A stretch of 64,000 bases of DNA from Antilocapra americana (lineage: Eukaryota; Chordata; Mammalia; Artiodactyla; Antilocapridae). How positions within the stretch are numbered: position 1 is the first letter of the stretch; every line of letters begins with the position of its first letter. The translations under genes and the position numbers were made by a program. This document shows, in pieces, positions 36,101 to 47,990 of the stretch. The notes beneath the pieces are model-generated. The model searched no databases and had not been told where the DNA came from. It saw only the letters and a list, made by a program, of their open reading frames with translations. The DNA is taken from positions 38,806,588-38,870,587 of the forward strand of contig ML660201.1 in the NCBI GenBank assembly GCA_007570785.1, in the 5' to 3' direction.

Positions 36101-38547
36101 TTGTTGCAAAAGTCACAGTTTCCCCCTGTGTCATATACAAAATGATGAGTGATCCAGAGATTCTGATCCAAAGAGGTGTAATTATACCTTTTCCCTGTAA
36201 CCAGCCTGTTTTTGTTAAGGGGAATCTGTTGGCCAATAATATGTTTTAAATCCATTGTACATGTCCTTATTTTTTTACTGTGAAAACATGATGGAAATGA
36301 ATAAGTAAAGGGTATTTTGGTCACAGAAATCCCACTGTCAATTGTATATAATAATTATAAGAAATTAGACTGGATTTTTTTTTTAAGAGTTGGAAAAGAG
36401 ATAACACTGTTTAACAACCAGACTGAATTGTTAAAAACCAATCCTAGTTCCACTAGTACTTTCTTAAAACTAAGACTCTAAAGATGTTTGTTCTGTGTTC
36501 TGTTTACCTTTCTCTAGAAAACTGGCTAAACTTTTATTCTCTTTTTGTCTCTGTGAAACAAAAATTACAAGAGTCACCACTCCATTCTGTAGTAATTTAG
36601 AGCATGAGGTATTTTTCAGGTCTCTTGCACTCTTTCCAGTTTTCTGCCTGAAGGCAGAGTCCTTCAATCATATAAACATCCTCAGGGTTCCCAGGATATG
36701 GTGAAGGACAAGCTTACTCAGTAAATGTACAGCAAAGAGAGTCGCCCAGTGCCTGCAGCTCAGCCATGCGGTACTTCACAAGGGCAGAAATATTCTTACA
36801 CTTCTTATTTTTCCACTTGGAACATAATTTAAGTCCCATGGATTGACACCCACTTACCATCTTTTCTTTCCCGTATGTGGCATTCTGAACAATAAATTTC
36901 TCCTGCATAGTTTATAAAGAAATAAATATATCGAAGATTAAGTCAACATAGACAAAGAAAATGAGACCAGGATGAATACCAAGAAGAAATGTTTGTAAAA
37001 GACCCTTAGATACTCTGCAGTTCTTTCTTTACTACAGATAGAAAAGCTGTGTTTCTTAGGAGAGGTTCTTAGACCCAAGTATACCTTTCTTGAGAACACA
37101 GTTGTCTGATGATCCCAACTGCTTTCCACAAGAAAGGTGAATCATAACATGACAGGATTAGAAGTCGCAGATTCCATGTAAAAGCTTCCCAAATGCACCA
37201 AGTACAACATACTCTGCCTTCTACAGAACTCTCACATCAGTCCAGCCTCCATTGTCACCACCGTTGAACTACCACAGCCACCTCAGCATTTCTAATCATT
37301 ACAGTTTAATACTCATAATTGCTTCCCTGGCTACTATCTCCACAGACACTTCTGATATCCACAAACAATATCCACACAAACTCAAACTCATCTCCATGCC
37401 TTCTGTTTTGTACCATCATGACATTCCCCTCCATCAAATTACTCAGTGATCCTTTGTTGCTTTTCAGGCAAAGATCCTGGATGGCAGGGTTTAACCTCTG
37501 GCCTGCCATTATATTCCCACCATCGGCAGCACCTAGACCCGTACCTAGCCTATGATGAGGAGAAAAGGAAGAGAGGCAGAAAAATGACAGACACACAGAC
37601 AGATGAATCCTTTCTTATTAAAAGATGCAATAAATTCTTCTCTTGTCCAGTGCCCAACCTAAAGCAATTCTATCTCACCTTTACACATACTTAATTTCTA
37701 CTGAAACGGAAATTTCACCTCAGACAGCGATCTATATCTTGAGGTATATGATGACCTAACATTCAGAAGAAGCTGACGAGCTTCATCAGTCATACAAATG
37801 TTTTTTTTAAAAAATGCCAAACTTTGGAAAAAACAAATATTTGGTTCTATGCAGCTGTAAATGAAAGGATACTGAAATAGCTTACTGAAACAAAATGTAA
37901 GATAGTACAATCTCAGACATCAGATAATGTCTTTAAATTGTGCTCTGCTTTTATTATTTTTTCTGTTTTAAGTTTACTTATTATACATTTAAATAGATAA
38001 GACAAATTAGAAAAATTTTATAACAAGTGTAAGTGATTATCACATTTACTTTATTGTTTTATAGCAGAAAAATACCAAGTGAAATAGCACCATATTTCTC
38101 TTTTTTGTTGTTTACCTTCATGGCCATTGATGTTTTTCATTTGTAGTATCTCCTTTCTCAGATTTTAAAAATTAAAATTGTTAGGGCTAATTTCAGAACT
38201 ATACATTAGTAAAATGTTTCCAGCTTTTACTTTAAACTTTCCAAGTGGTTATATTTAGTGAGGTTCATGTCTTGTGGAAAAGTACTTTCTATAATTGAAA
38301 TTTTCATGTAAGAAAAATATTTCACAAAACATGCTCTATTATCTATTGCTCTTTTACAGTAGAATTTCCGTACAATATAAGACTAAAATACTTTGATATG
38401 CCAGCATGTTAAAAGAGTAGTATTTCCCTACTTAAATAAGGTAAATTCTGTAAGTTATTGTTCTTTTTCTTCTCATGGAATTAGCTTATCAGGAAGCTAA
38501 AGCATACAATTCCTAGATCTTTTAGGTAACTTCTTATGGGTCCTTCT
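36101..38547. other. Intron, little recognised
   Basis: Single-copy-looking intron. At 37220-37560 a C-rich stretch with atcctggatggcagggttta and gcagcacctagacccgtacc may be a diverged L2. The minus frame 36714-36908 is polar and cysteine-containing but has no match I recognise. Confidence 0.35.
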
Positions 38548-38865
38548 TATGGACTCCCCTGATAGCTCAGTTGGTAAAGAATCCACCTGCAATTCAGGAG
38601 ACCCTGGTTCAATTCCTGGATCAGGGAGATCCACTGGAGAAGGGATAGGCTACCCACTCCAGTATTCTTGGACTTGTCTGTGGCTCAGCTGGTAAAGAAT
38701 CCACCTGCAATACAGGAGACCCTGGGTTCGATCCCTGGGTTGGGAAGATCCCCTGGAGAAGGGAAAGGCTACCTGCTCCAGTATTCTGGCTTGGAGAATT
38801 CCATGACTGTGCAGTCCATGGGATCACAACAAGTCAGACACAACTGAGTGACTCTCTCTCTCTCA
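38548..38865 (+). mobile_element. Dimeric Bov-tA SINE
   Basis: Two tRNA-derived heads follow each other: 38548-38667 (gatagctcagttggtaaaga, aattcaggagaccctggttc) runs into a second head from 38668 (gtggctcagctggtaaagaa, acaggagaccctgggttcga). The second unit has the full body and ends cagacacaactgagtgactc with a short TC run. The first unit stops after the agtattcttgg segment, so this is a partial plus full dimer. Confidence 0.9.
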
Positions 38866-39202
38866 TCTTGTATGGATCCTCTTATTTTGTATACTTTCTT
38901 TGAAATGAATATATTTGAGCTACTATTTCCTAAATGTACTCTTATTAAGTGGTAAAAATGCATGCCTTACGAAGATCAGAGGCAAACATAGCCGGGCATC
39001 ATAGCAAATGATTTATACCTGTTTGCATTGCTGTTTTTAGGTTTTTTATTATTATAGAATAAAATTGTGTGTGTGTATAAGAATATGTATGTATTATTTC
39101 ACTTTATTCAGAGAATACGTGAACTTATGAAGAACTTGTATTCAGTAACTTATTCACCACAAGTTTCAGCTCAAAGTGATTTTCCTTTGTTCTTCTGTGT
39201 AG

Positions 39203-39577
39203 GATAACCACAGAGTCCAGGGTTCTCCAAGCCCAAGAATTAGTCCTCCAGGGTTAACTCAGTTAACGTTAGAGAGCGTGCTGGAGAAGGCTGCAAAGAG
39301 TGCATTTAAAGGATATCTAAAAAATGTGTATGCAGAAGGAAGAACTTCAGAAAACCAGAATTCCTTGGTGAAGCAGTTAGATTTTAAAGACTTTGAAACG
39401 AGTTTTGTGCCTACACCATCCCTTTCTCCACCTGGAAGACATGAGTCCTCTCCAAAAATTCCAGATCCTCTTATTAAAGCAAAGAACCTACCAGCCCATC
39501 AAGTATCAACTTCAATAAACAAAACCTTCCTAAAGGAAATTTCAGAGGAGAAGTTGAAACCGATTGCTGAGTTATCT
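39203..39577 (+). CDS. Internal coding exon 7 of 8 visible, unrecognised host gene
   Basis: The acceptor tttgttcttctgtgtag ends at 39202; the donor is a consensus gtaagt at 39578. The exon is 375 bp, exactly 125 codons, phase 0-0. It starts DNHRVQGSPSPRISPPGLTQ with proline-directed Ser sites, then a probable amphipathic helix LESVLEKAAKSAFKGYLKN. After a Ser/Pro-rich linker with FVPTPSLSPPGRHESSP, it ends TFLKEISEEKLKPIAELS. The best-defined exon here. It could be skipped without breaking the frame. Family not recognised. Confidence 0.92.
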
Positions 39578-40394
39578 GTAAGTGGTTTCGTTCTGGTTTA
39601 CATATGTGGGCAGTACATCCTGCTGGGTTCTGTTCTGTTCCACTTTGCACGCATTTTCAGCAGTATCTATTTTTCATCATTTGGGTGATCACTAATGTAT
39701 TTTCTTTCCTATTTAGATGTGTTTTAGCTCAGTAACAGCAGCTGTTAAAGAGTATCTTGCACATCCCAGTGATAATAGAATGCCTCATGTTTTTAATGAA
39801 AAAGATAATTATCATAATAGTTATTTTTTATTTCCCAGTTACTTCTCATAATTTGAGTTATCACTGCCTGCAAATTATAAATGAAGATCTTATTTTGGAG
39901 CCAAAGTCTTGCCAGTAAAATTGACAGATTTTCAATAACAATCTACATTAGGAGCCATAAAAACATCATTATTCTGTTCACTTTCTGGTCTCTTTACAGC
40001 CATTCCCCAAATAATAAATGATATGAGTGAAGGTTAACAGTAAAGCAGTGTCATTGAATAAATCCCTAGGCTAGCCTGGTGACTGTATTCATGTCCATCA
40101 GATTGATTTTTTTCCTTCATATGAGTACTTTTCTTCCTTCAATTCCCCCATAGCTGCCCTTAGAAAACTAGAGAACAAATGAGGCTATACATAAAAAATG
40201 ACATTTATATTCCTTTTTTTAAGCGGTAAAGCTTTTTTTAATTTGCCATGTCCCAAGTATTCTGTATGTGTTACAGTGTAAAACTTTGGTTTAGTTATGT
40301 TCTAAGCATGTTATAGTGGATTACTTAGTAAGGTAATAGACATATATATATCTCATTACCATCAACTAATGTTTCTTTTTTATTTTTATTTCTT
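39578..40394. other. Intron, nothing recognised
   Basis: The frame of exon 7 stays open about 36 codons into this intron, to a stop near 39686, with a hydrophobic stretch that is intron read-through. No repeat identified. Confidence 0.5.
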
Positions 40395-41665
40395 TGTATT
40401 TTGATAGGGATTGCATTGAATCTGTAGATTACTTATGATAAGTAGTAAGTGGACATTTTAACAATGTTAATTCTTCCAGTTTGTGAGCACGGAATATCCT
40501 CCCATTTATTTGTGTCTTCTTCAACTTCTTTGAACAATGTCTTATGGTTCGGAGCTCTTTCACCTTCTTGTTTAAATTTATTTCTTTTTGTTGTGTTTGT
40601 GAACAGGACTGTTTTCTTAACATTTCTTTCTTCTAGCTCACTGTTAGCATGTAGAAATGCAATTGATTTTTTTGTATATTGATTTTTTACCCTGCAACCA
40701 TACTGTATTTGTTTTATTATTTCTAAGGGTTTTTTTTTTTTTTTGGTGACGTTTCAAGGTCTCCCTATATATAAAAGGGCTCCAAAATCACTGTGGATGG
40801 CGATTGCAGCCATGAAATTAATACATTCTTGATCCTTGGAAGAAAAGCTATGACAAATCTAGACAGTGTATTAAAAATCAGAGGCATCTCTTTGCCAACA
40901 AAGGTCCATATAGTCAAAGCTATGGTTTTTCCAGTAGTCATATATAGATGTGAGAGTTAAACCGTAAAGTCTGAGAGCCAAAGAATTGATGCTTTCGATC
41001 TGTGGTGCTGGAGAATACTCTTGAGAGCCTCTTGGACATCAAGGAGATTGAACCAGTCAATCCTACAAGAAATCAACCCTGAATAGTCATTGGAAGGACT
41101 GATGCTGAAGCTAAAACTCCAGTACTTTGGCCACCTGATGCAAAGAGCCTACTCAATGAAAATGACTGTGGTGCTGGGAAAGATTGAAGGCAAAAGGAGA
41201 TGGGGGAGGCAAAGGATGAGATGGTTAGATAGCATCACCGACTCAGTGGACCTGAATTTGAGCAAACTTCCAGGAGATACTGAAGGGCAGGAAAGCCTGA
41301 TCTACTGCAGTCCATGGGGTCAAAAAGAGTCAGACATAGTGACTGAGCAACAGCAACAAATATATAAAAACATGTCATCTGCAGATAGTGACAGTTTTGC
41401 TCCTTTATTTCCAATTGGAATGCCTTGTATTTCATTTTATTGCTTAATTACTCTGGCTAGGCTTTCCAGTACTGCCTTGAATAAGAGTGGTGAGAGCGGT
41501 CATCCTTGAGCATCTTTTCTTTTTCCTGAATTTAGAGGGGTAGCTTTCAGTTTTTCACCATCAAGTGTAATGTTAGCTGAGTTTGTCATATATGACTTGA
41601 ATTATGTCAAAGTACTTTTTTTTATGTATATACCTACTTTATTGAATAAAGTTTTTATCAGAAAT
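40395..41665 (-). mobile_element. Old L1 ORF2 fragment, interrupted by BovB
   Basis: 40395-40766 and 41370-41665 are the reversed L1 ORF2 region (gggattgcattgaatctgta; gtttgtgagcacggaatatc; then acatgtcatctgcagatagt and gagtggtgagagcggtcatc, which parallels 1150-1180). The two parts are consecutive in L1, so one L1 was split by the BovB at 40777-41359. Confidence 0.88.
40767..41369 (+). mobile_element. 5'-truncated BovB with 10-bp target-site duplication, inside L1
   Basis: atatataaaa at 40767-40776 recurs at 41360-41369. Between them is the last 580 bp of BovB: ggctccaaaatcactgtgga, gccaacaaaggtccatatag, ctttggccacctgatgcaaa, gacagcatcaccgactcagt-like block and the gtgactgagcaacagcaaca end. 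Later than the L1 it interrupts. Confidence 0.9.
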
Positions 41666-42454
41666 CGTTATTGAGCTTGGGAGCCTCCGGCCCAAATGAA
41701 CTTCAAGTACCTGTCTACTCAGCAAAGTATACTGGCTGAAAGATAGTGATCTCTGATGATACCAGGGAATAATAAAAGGAGGAAACAGACCAAAGTTTGG
41801 AGAGAAAGCAAGGTATTTTCCCTCACCCATTATCTTAAGAAGCTTTTAGGATAAGACAGTTCTCAGAAACCACTTGGGAGACCCTTCTTAGAGCTGCTCA
41901 GTGCAGATTGCAAACACAAGCCTGACAGGTATGTGTTCCACATGAGAGCCCTCTGAGGTATTCCTCTTCCATTTGACAGAGCAATCACTTCACTGGGAAT
42001 AACGAGAGAAGGAGCTTTATCTTTTTTGAAGGGATAAAAACACAAAGGAACTACTTCCCTTTTGTGCACAGAGGTTTGACCTCAGTGTCAAAACCCAAGC
42101 TAATAAAATTTGCTCTCTATCAGCCCACATGATCGTTATAATCTGTGACTCATGTTTGTGAGTCTGATAATCTCAGTTTAACAGGAATAAAATTATTGAA
42201 GGTAGAGGCATTCTATCCCATTCCAAAGAGAATTTACAATGGGAATGAAGTGTTCTTCCAGAGAACCCTTGTTTTTTAAAAAAGAACTTCATGGACCTAG
42301 TGAGAGGATTCTAATAATTGACATTCTCCCTGCTTGATGTTTGCTGCTAAAAATCTATGAAAACTAATTTCCTCAAGAATGTCGTGTGCTTACTAACTCT
42401 ACAAAGGGATTTTACTTCAGATCCCGGAAAACCACAGAGTGATTTAGAAAAATA
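41666..42454. other. Unassigned intron segment
   Basis: Higher GC than the neighbours, with two antisense open frames (41639-41830 and 41863-42069). It resembles no repeat I can name; an old LTR or single-copy DNA are both possible. Confidence 0.3.
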
Positions 42455-43525
42455 AATAAATGACTGCTTTACTGAGATTTAATTCACACAATATAGATGT
42501 CAACACTTTTCCTTACAATGTTTACAGAATTGTATAACCATTAGTGAGAGACCCTGGGACTGCAAGGAGATCCAACCAGTCCATCCTAAAGGAGATCAGT
42601 CCTGGGTGTTAATTGGAAGGACTGATGTTGAAGCTGAAACTCCAATACTTTGGCCACCTCATGTGAAGAGCTGACTCACTGGAGAAGACCCTGATGCTGG
42701 GAAGGATTGGGGGCAGGAGGAGAAGTGGACAACAGAGGATGAGATGGCTGGATAGCATCACCGACTCGATGGACATGGGTTTGGATAGACTCTGGGAGTT
42801 GATGATGAACAGGGAGGCCTGGCGTGCTACAGTTCATAGTCGCAGAGTCGGACGTGATTGAGCTACTGAACTGAACTGACCATAAAAATCAGTTGACCAT
42901 ACATGTAAGGGTTTGTTTCTGACCTCTCAATTCTATTTTATTTATTGTATGTCTATCATTATGCAGTACCACATTGTCTTAATTCCTGTAGTTTTAGTAT
43001 AGTTTTGAAATCAGTAAGAACTTTGTTCTTTCTTATCTTAATTGTTTTTCCCGTGCTGGGTTCCTTGCATTTTAATATGAATTTGAAGATCAGCTTCTCA
43101 GTTTCTGCAAAAAAGGCAGCTGGCATTTTGATAGGAACTGCCTTTAATCTTTAAGTCAGTTTGAGGACTATTTCAATTTTACAGTCTTTCAATCTCAGTC
43201 TTTTAATCTACTGGATGTTTTTCCATTTCTTTGTGTGTTTAATTTCTTTCAGCAATATTTTATAGTCAATGTACAAGTCTTGCACTTCTCTTGTTAAGTT
43301 TATTCCTGTCTTATTCTTTTTGATGCAATTATGAATGTAATTTATTCTTAATTTATTTTTTTTATTTATTCATTACTAGTGTGTAGAAATACAATTGATC
43401 TGGCAACCTTGCTGAATATGTGTTAGTTGTAACAATGTTTTTGTGAATTCCTTCAAATTTTCTATGTATGAGATCATGTCACTGCAAATAGAGATAGTTC
43501 TACTTTCACTCCAATCTGGAGGGGT
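42455..43525 (-). mobile_element. Old L1 fragments around a BovB
   Basis: 42455-42545 has the reversed L1 tail-type text ttactgagatttaattcaca. 42880-43525 is reversed L1 ORF2 (gtctatcattatgcagtacc; gcagctggcattttgatagg; ttattcctgtcttattcttt; atgtcactgcaaatagagat). Whether the two flanks belong to one element is uncertain. Confidence 0.75.
42546..42879 (+). mobile_element. BovB 3' end, 5' truncated
   Basis: gggactgcaaggagatccaa, gtcctgggtgttaattggaa, ctttggccacctcatgtgaa, gctggatagcatcaccgact, ending in the diagnostic ctactgaactgaactga repeat. Confidence 0.93.
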
Positions 43526-43529
43526 TTTT

Positions 43530-43690
43530 TAATTATTTAAACATAGTTTGTTTACAAGATGTCTATCTCTGCTGTGCAGGAAAGTGACTCAGTCATATAC
43601 ATATATACATTCTCTTTTTCATTATGATTTATCCCAGGATATTGAGTATAGTTCCGTGTGCTATACATTATTGCATATTTTTTATTTCTT
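43530..43690 (-). mobile_element. L1 3' UTR fragment
   Basis: ctgctgtgcaggaaagtgac, atacatatatacattctctt and gagtatagttccgtgtgcta parallel the L1 3' UTR text at 20770-20900. Confidence 0.7.
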
Positions 43691-44069
43691 CTTACTTAGT
43701 TGCATCTGCAAATGGATTTAATTTGAGCGAAAACATTTTTTTCTTTCAATATATATAAGATTCAGTACTTACTAGAGTGGCCCCAATATTGAATTCTAAC
43801 ACAGACATGAAGAAATCAAACAGGCCTAGAAAGATTCTGTTGCTGTGACTCATAAGAAATGTGCTTGATGCAAGAACATTTTGAGAATTATCGTGGAACT
43901 AGAAATCCATTTAAAATTAATGTGAATGCAGGTGTGAGATTAACCTTTGCTGGCTAGCTTTGTAGTCTATATACGTACAGTACTGACATCTTTGGGGGTT
44001 TCTACCACTTAAGCTAGGTTTCTAAAATACAAGTCCTCCAGAGAATAGGATATACTTATTCTGGTTCTA

Positions 44070-44644
44070 CTTCTGAATAAAGATGTTCTCCTAGCTGCTA
44101 GAGATACATTGACCAAGAAAGGTGAGGCCTCTCTCCTCAGGGAGCTTGTATCTGTTGAAAGATACAGACTACAAGTAAACAAGTACATAAAATGATTCTA
44201 AACTAGGATAAAGACTTGGGAAGGAAAAAACGGGGTGATAGAGTGGTAGTTTGGGCAGAATCGTGAGTACTTCACATAGTATCTGCCTGAGTGGGTGACA
44301 TTTGAATTGAGATTGTTTAAGATGAAGGCAGCCATGCAAAGAACCAGGGGCTAATGTTTTAGGCATCAGAATTAGTAAGTTCAAAGCTCCTGAAATGAGC
44401 ATCATTGAGGAATAAAAGAGATCCTGTAGCTGGGACATATGGGCAGGCAGAAATTAGAAGATGAGAGCAGAGAGGTAAACAGGCCCAGGTCATATAAAGT
44501 CAGGAAGGACATGGTGAGGAGAGTGGCCCTCATTCCAAATGCAGTGGTAAGTCTTTGAAGGCTTTTAAGCAATCAATGACATTCATATTCAGAGTTTCCT
44601 TTGGCTTCCTCCAGAGTGGCTGCAGTGGGGTAGGTATAGAAGCA
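44070..44644 (+). repeat. Ancient dispersed repeat, family not assigned, broken by L1
   Basis: cctctctcctcagggagctt, gggtgacatttgaattgaga, cagccatgcaaagaaccagg, ggcccaggtcatataaagtc and gctttgaaggcttttaagca-type text follow the order of a long non-coding mammalian repeat also suspected at 19800 and 56130. The sequence appears to resume at 45947-46080 after the L1. Confidence 0.45.
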
Positions 44645-45946
44645 GTGAGGGCAGTACTCTTTTTTTTTTTTTTAACTTTCTTTACTTTATTGTGTTGGTT
44701 TTGCCATACATTGACATGAAACCGCCATGGGTTTACATATGCTCCCCCTCCAGAACCTCACTCCCTCCTCCCTCCCGATTCCCTCCCCCTGGGTCATCTC
44801 GATGCACCAGCCCCGAGCATCAACTCTGGGCTGGCGATTGATTTCACATATGATAATTAACATGTTTCAATGCCATTCTCCCATATCATTCCACCCTTGC
44901 CCTCTTCCACAGAGTCCACGAGTCTGTTCTATACATCTGCGTCTCTTTTGCTGTCTCGCATGCAGGGTTCTCGTTACCATCTTTCTAAATTCCATATATA
45001 TGCGTTAGTATACTGTATTGTTGTTTTTCCTTCTGGCTTACTTCACTCTGTATAATAGGCTCCAGTTCCGTCCACCTGAGTAGAACTGATTCAAATGAAT
45101 TTTTTTTAATGCTGAGTAATATTCCATTGTGTATATGTACCACAGCTTTCTTATCCATTCGTTAGTTGGTGGGCATCTAGGTTGCTTCCATGTCCTGGCT
45201 ATTGTAAACAATGCGGCGATGAACATTGGGATACACGTGTCTCTTTCAATTCTGGTTTCCTCGGTATGTATGCCCAGCAGTGGGATCGCTGGGTCATATG
45301 GCAGTTCTATTTTCAGTTTTTTAAGGAATCTCCACACTGTTCTCCATAGTGGCTGTACTAGTTTGCATTCCCCGCAACAGTGTAAGAGGGTTCCCTTTTC
45401 TCCACATCCTCTCCAGCATTTATTGCTTGTAGACTTTTGGATGGCAGCCATTCTGACTGGTACCTCATTGTCGTTTTGATCTGCATTTCTCTGATAATGA
45501 GTGATGTTGAGCATCTTTTCATGTGTTTGTTAGCCATTTTTATGTCTTCTTTGGAGAAATGTCTGTTAAGTTCTTTGGCCCACTTTTTGATTGGGTCGTT
45601 TATTTTTCTAGAATGGAGCTGCAGGTGTTGCTTGTATATTTTTGAGATTAATTGTTTGTCTGTTGCTTCATTGGCTATTATTTTCTCCCATTCTGAAGGC
45701 TGCCTTTTCACCTTGCTTATAGTTTCCTTTGTTGTGCAGAAGCTTTTAATTTTAATTAGGTCCCATTTGTTTATTCGTGCTTTTATTTCCAATATTCTGG
45801 GAGGTGGGTCATAGAGGATCCCACTTTGGTTTATGTCGGAGAGTGTTTTGCCTATGTTATCCTCTAGGAGTTTTATAGTTTCTGGTCTTATGATTAGATC
45901 TTTGATCCATTTTGAGTTTATTTTTGTGTGTGAGGGCAGTACTCTT
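44645..45946 (-). mobile_element. Young 5'-truncated ruminant L1 with 16-bp target-site duplication
   Basis: gtgagggcagtactct is at 44645-44660 and again, unchanged, at 45930-45945. The element (44661-45929) starts with a T12 run, then the reversed 3' UTR and ORF2 C-terminus. Minus-strand frames 45358-45792 and 45038-45514 carry [20 protein letters not shown] and [14 protein letters not shown]. The frames overlap and are broken once near 45480. The perfect duplication and long intact blocks indicate a fairly recent insertion. Confidence 0.95.
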
Positions 45947-46283
45947 GATAGCTCAGAGTGGAAATGAAGAGAAGTAGCAGATTACTGGAATAAGTGGGTA
46001 TAGGATTGATAGGGTGTAAGAAAAAGGAAACAAAATCTAGGATGAAACTTAACTGTGGGACTTGAACAGTCAGATAGTTATGTCATTTACAGGGCTGTAG
46101 CAGATTGGATGTATGTGAGCCATCAGCTTAGACGTCAAGGCACCACAGTCAGGATCTGTAAGTGGACATCTCGTCGAAAATCTGTGCTCTTTGAAAGTGT
46201 TGGCACAAAACAACTTTATGACAACAGTAAAAGGCTCTTACAGAAGGAGATTCAGGAAAATTGTCTTCCTACTCTCCTGATAC

Positions 46284-46549
46284 GGAGAAGGCAGCGGCAC
46301 CCCACTCCAGTACTCTTGCCTGGAAAATCCCATGGACAGAGGAGCCTGGTTCGCTGCCGTCTATGGGGGTCGCACAGAGTCGGACACTACTGAGCGACTT
46401 CACCATCACGCATTGGAGAAGGCAGTGGCAACCCACCCCAGTGTTCTTGCTTGGAGAATCCCAGGGACGGGGGAGCCTGGTGGGCTGCCATCTGTGGGGT
46501 CGCACAGAGTCGGACAGGACTGAAGTGACTTAGCAGCAGCAGCAGCATT
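46284..46549 (+). mobile_element. BOV-A2 SINE with (AGC)n tail
   Basis: Two Bov-A units in tandem: 46284-46410 (gagaaggcagcggcacccca to actactgagcgacttcacca) and 46411-46530 (gagaaggcagtggcaaccca to gacaggactgaagtgactta), joined by atcacgcatt. It ends with five AGC units at 46531-46545. This is the defining BOV-A2 dimer structure. Confidence 0.95.
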
Positions 46550-47787
46550 CCCCTGATGTGGAAGAGTACTGGTAATTCTAAAGGAACACTTACTGAAATT
46601 GATTTGCTAACTGCTTGGTAAACTTCTTTCTGGCAATGTGTTATTCATATCTTAATAGAGTTCTCTATTATTAAGTTCAAATATTTTTAATTAAGAAAGA
46701 AATACAGCCCTCTGGGTAATATTGCAATCATATATATAGCTGGTAATTGAACTTTTCCACATGTATAACTGCATTCAGATAATTTTGAATGAATCATTTT
46801 AAACCTGCAAATGTCATTGTGTGCATCTTAAAACAAGTAAACAAGACATGTATAGCAATCTTGTGGTTCCAAAAAAATTAGAACTTACTGAAGAATTATT
46901 TCATAAGAAATAATTATGAAATATTTTGATATAATTATGAAAAATGTAAATACCAGTTACAAATTAAGATATTTTCCTTTTTTAAAAAATGCTTGACTTT
47001 TATAACATTGTAAAATGAATCATATATAATGAGCTTTATTTTCACATTTCCAGTTTTGAAGAACAGAACTGAATTATGGAAAGACACTTTTTTAAAAAGA
47101 TATTTTAGGCTGTGATATAATGTGAGCAAATTTTTCTTTTAATTTTCAAGTCATTTTTAGATAATAAAAAAGGATTAATTGCCTCCCTGATAACTTGAGC
47201 CCCAGTATTGGAACAGTGAATATCTATCTATATCTACAAATATCATGTATTTTTAAAGTTTATAACAGTTTGCTATTCAGTACTCAGAAAACTTAGAAGA
47301 GAATAAATTTGTAAGTTATTTTAGAGTTCTGAAGGCATTATTCCATTACATAAATATTTGCATTTTATAAGGTACTCTTTGATCAAAGTGAAACCATCTG
47401 TTGCTGTTTGAATTTGTCATTCAAGTATGCCATTTGCAGTTGTCTTTCCAACAATACCACATTGTTTGAAGAATTCATAAATATCTTTCTGACCCCTGAC
47501 TTGCTTCAGCTACAGCAGTATTCCAGTGTTACCTGTCTTGGGGGCAGGTAATTCTGTATATCATACGTCATCCTGGCCCAATTGTGCAGGCTCGCTTAGG
47601 GGTAACTCTCCCTCCTGCAGCAGTTTCCACTATAGGTACCCACTGACCTCATGCTGCCCTGAGCCTTCCCCCTTGCAGCCTTTAAGACCTTCCCCAAACA
47701 GGGCTCAATGTCTTATCTACCCACATTTTCATTCTTCAAAACTGATAAATCAGGAGCAGGGGACATGGTTCAGAACCTCAGCTCAAA
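46550..47787. other. Intron, nothing recognised
   Basis: AT-rich to 47500, then a GC-richer patch at 47520-47760 whose open frame (47526-47801) has no splice context or known match. Confidence 0.4.
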
Positions 47788-47990
47788 TCAGTCAGACTTG
47801 ATTTGAGTCCGAGCTTTGCTTTTTTTCAGTTATGTGACCCTGGACACGTTTCTTAACCTCTTTGTACCTTGGTTATGTCTTGTGTAAATTTGGAAAAAAT
47901 AACAATACTTATCCCACAGGGTTGTTGTAAGTATTAAATGAGATAGTACATGTAGAACACTTAGCTCATAATCCAACAAGGTATTTTCTT
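47788..47990 (+). mobile_element. MIR SINE, copy 1 of a local pair
   Basis: tcagttatgtgaccctggac, gtttcttaacctctttgtac, cacagggttgttgtaagtat and aaatgagatagtacatgtag follow the forward MIR. Unusual variants (gtgtaaatttggaaaaaata in place of the normal core text) are shared with the copy at 49211. Confidence 0.88.

Noticed and set aside
36714..36908. Minus-strand 64-codon frame considered as a processed pseudogene
   Set aside because: No parent protein was recognised and there is no A tail or duplication beside it.
37446..37694. 82-codon frame preceded by a gcttttcag acceptor-like site
   Set aside because: No donor in a fitting phase was found, and the text resembles an L2 end (gcagcacctagacccgtacc).
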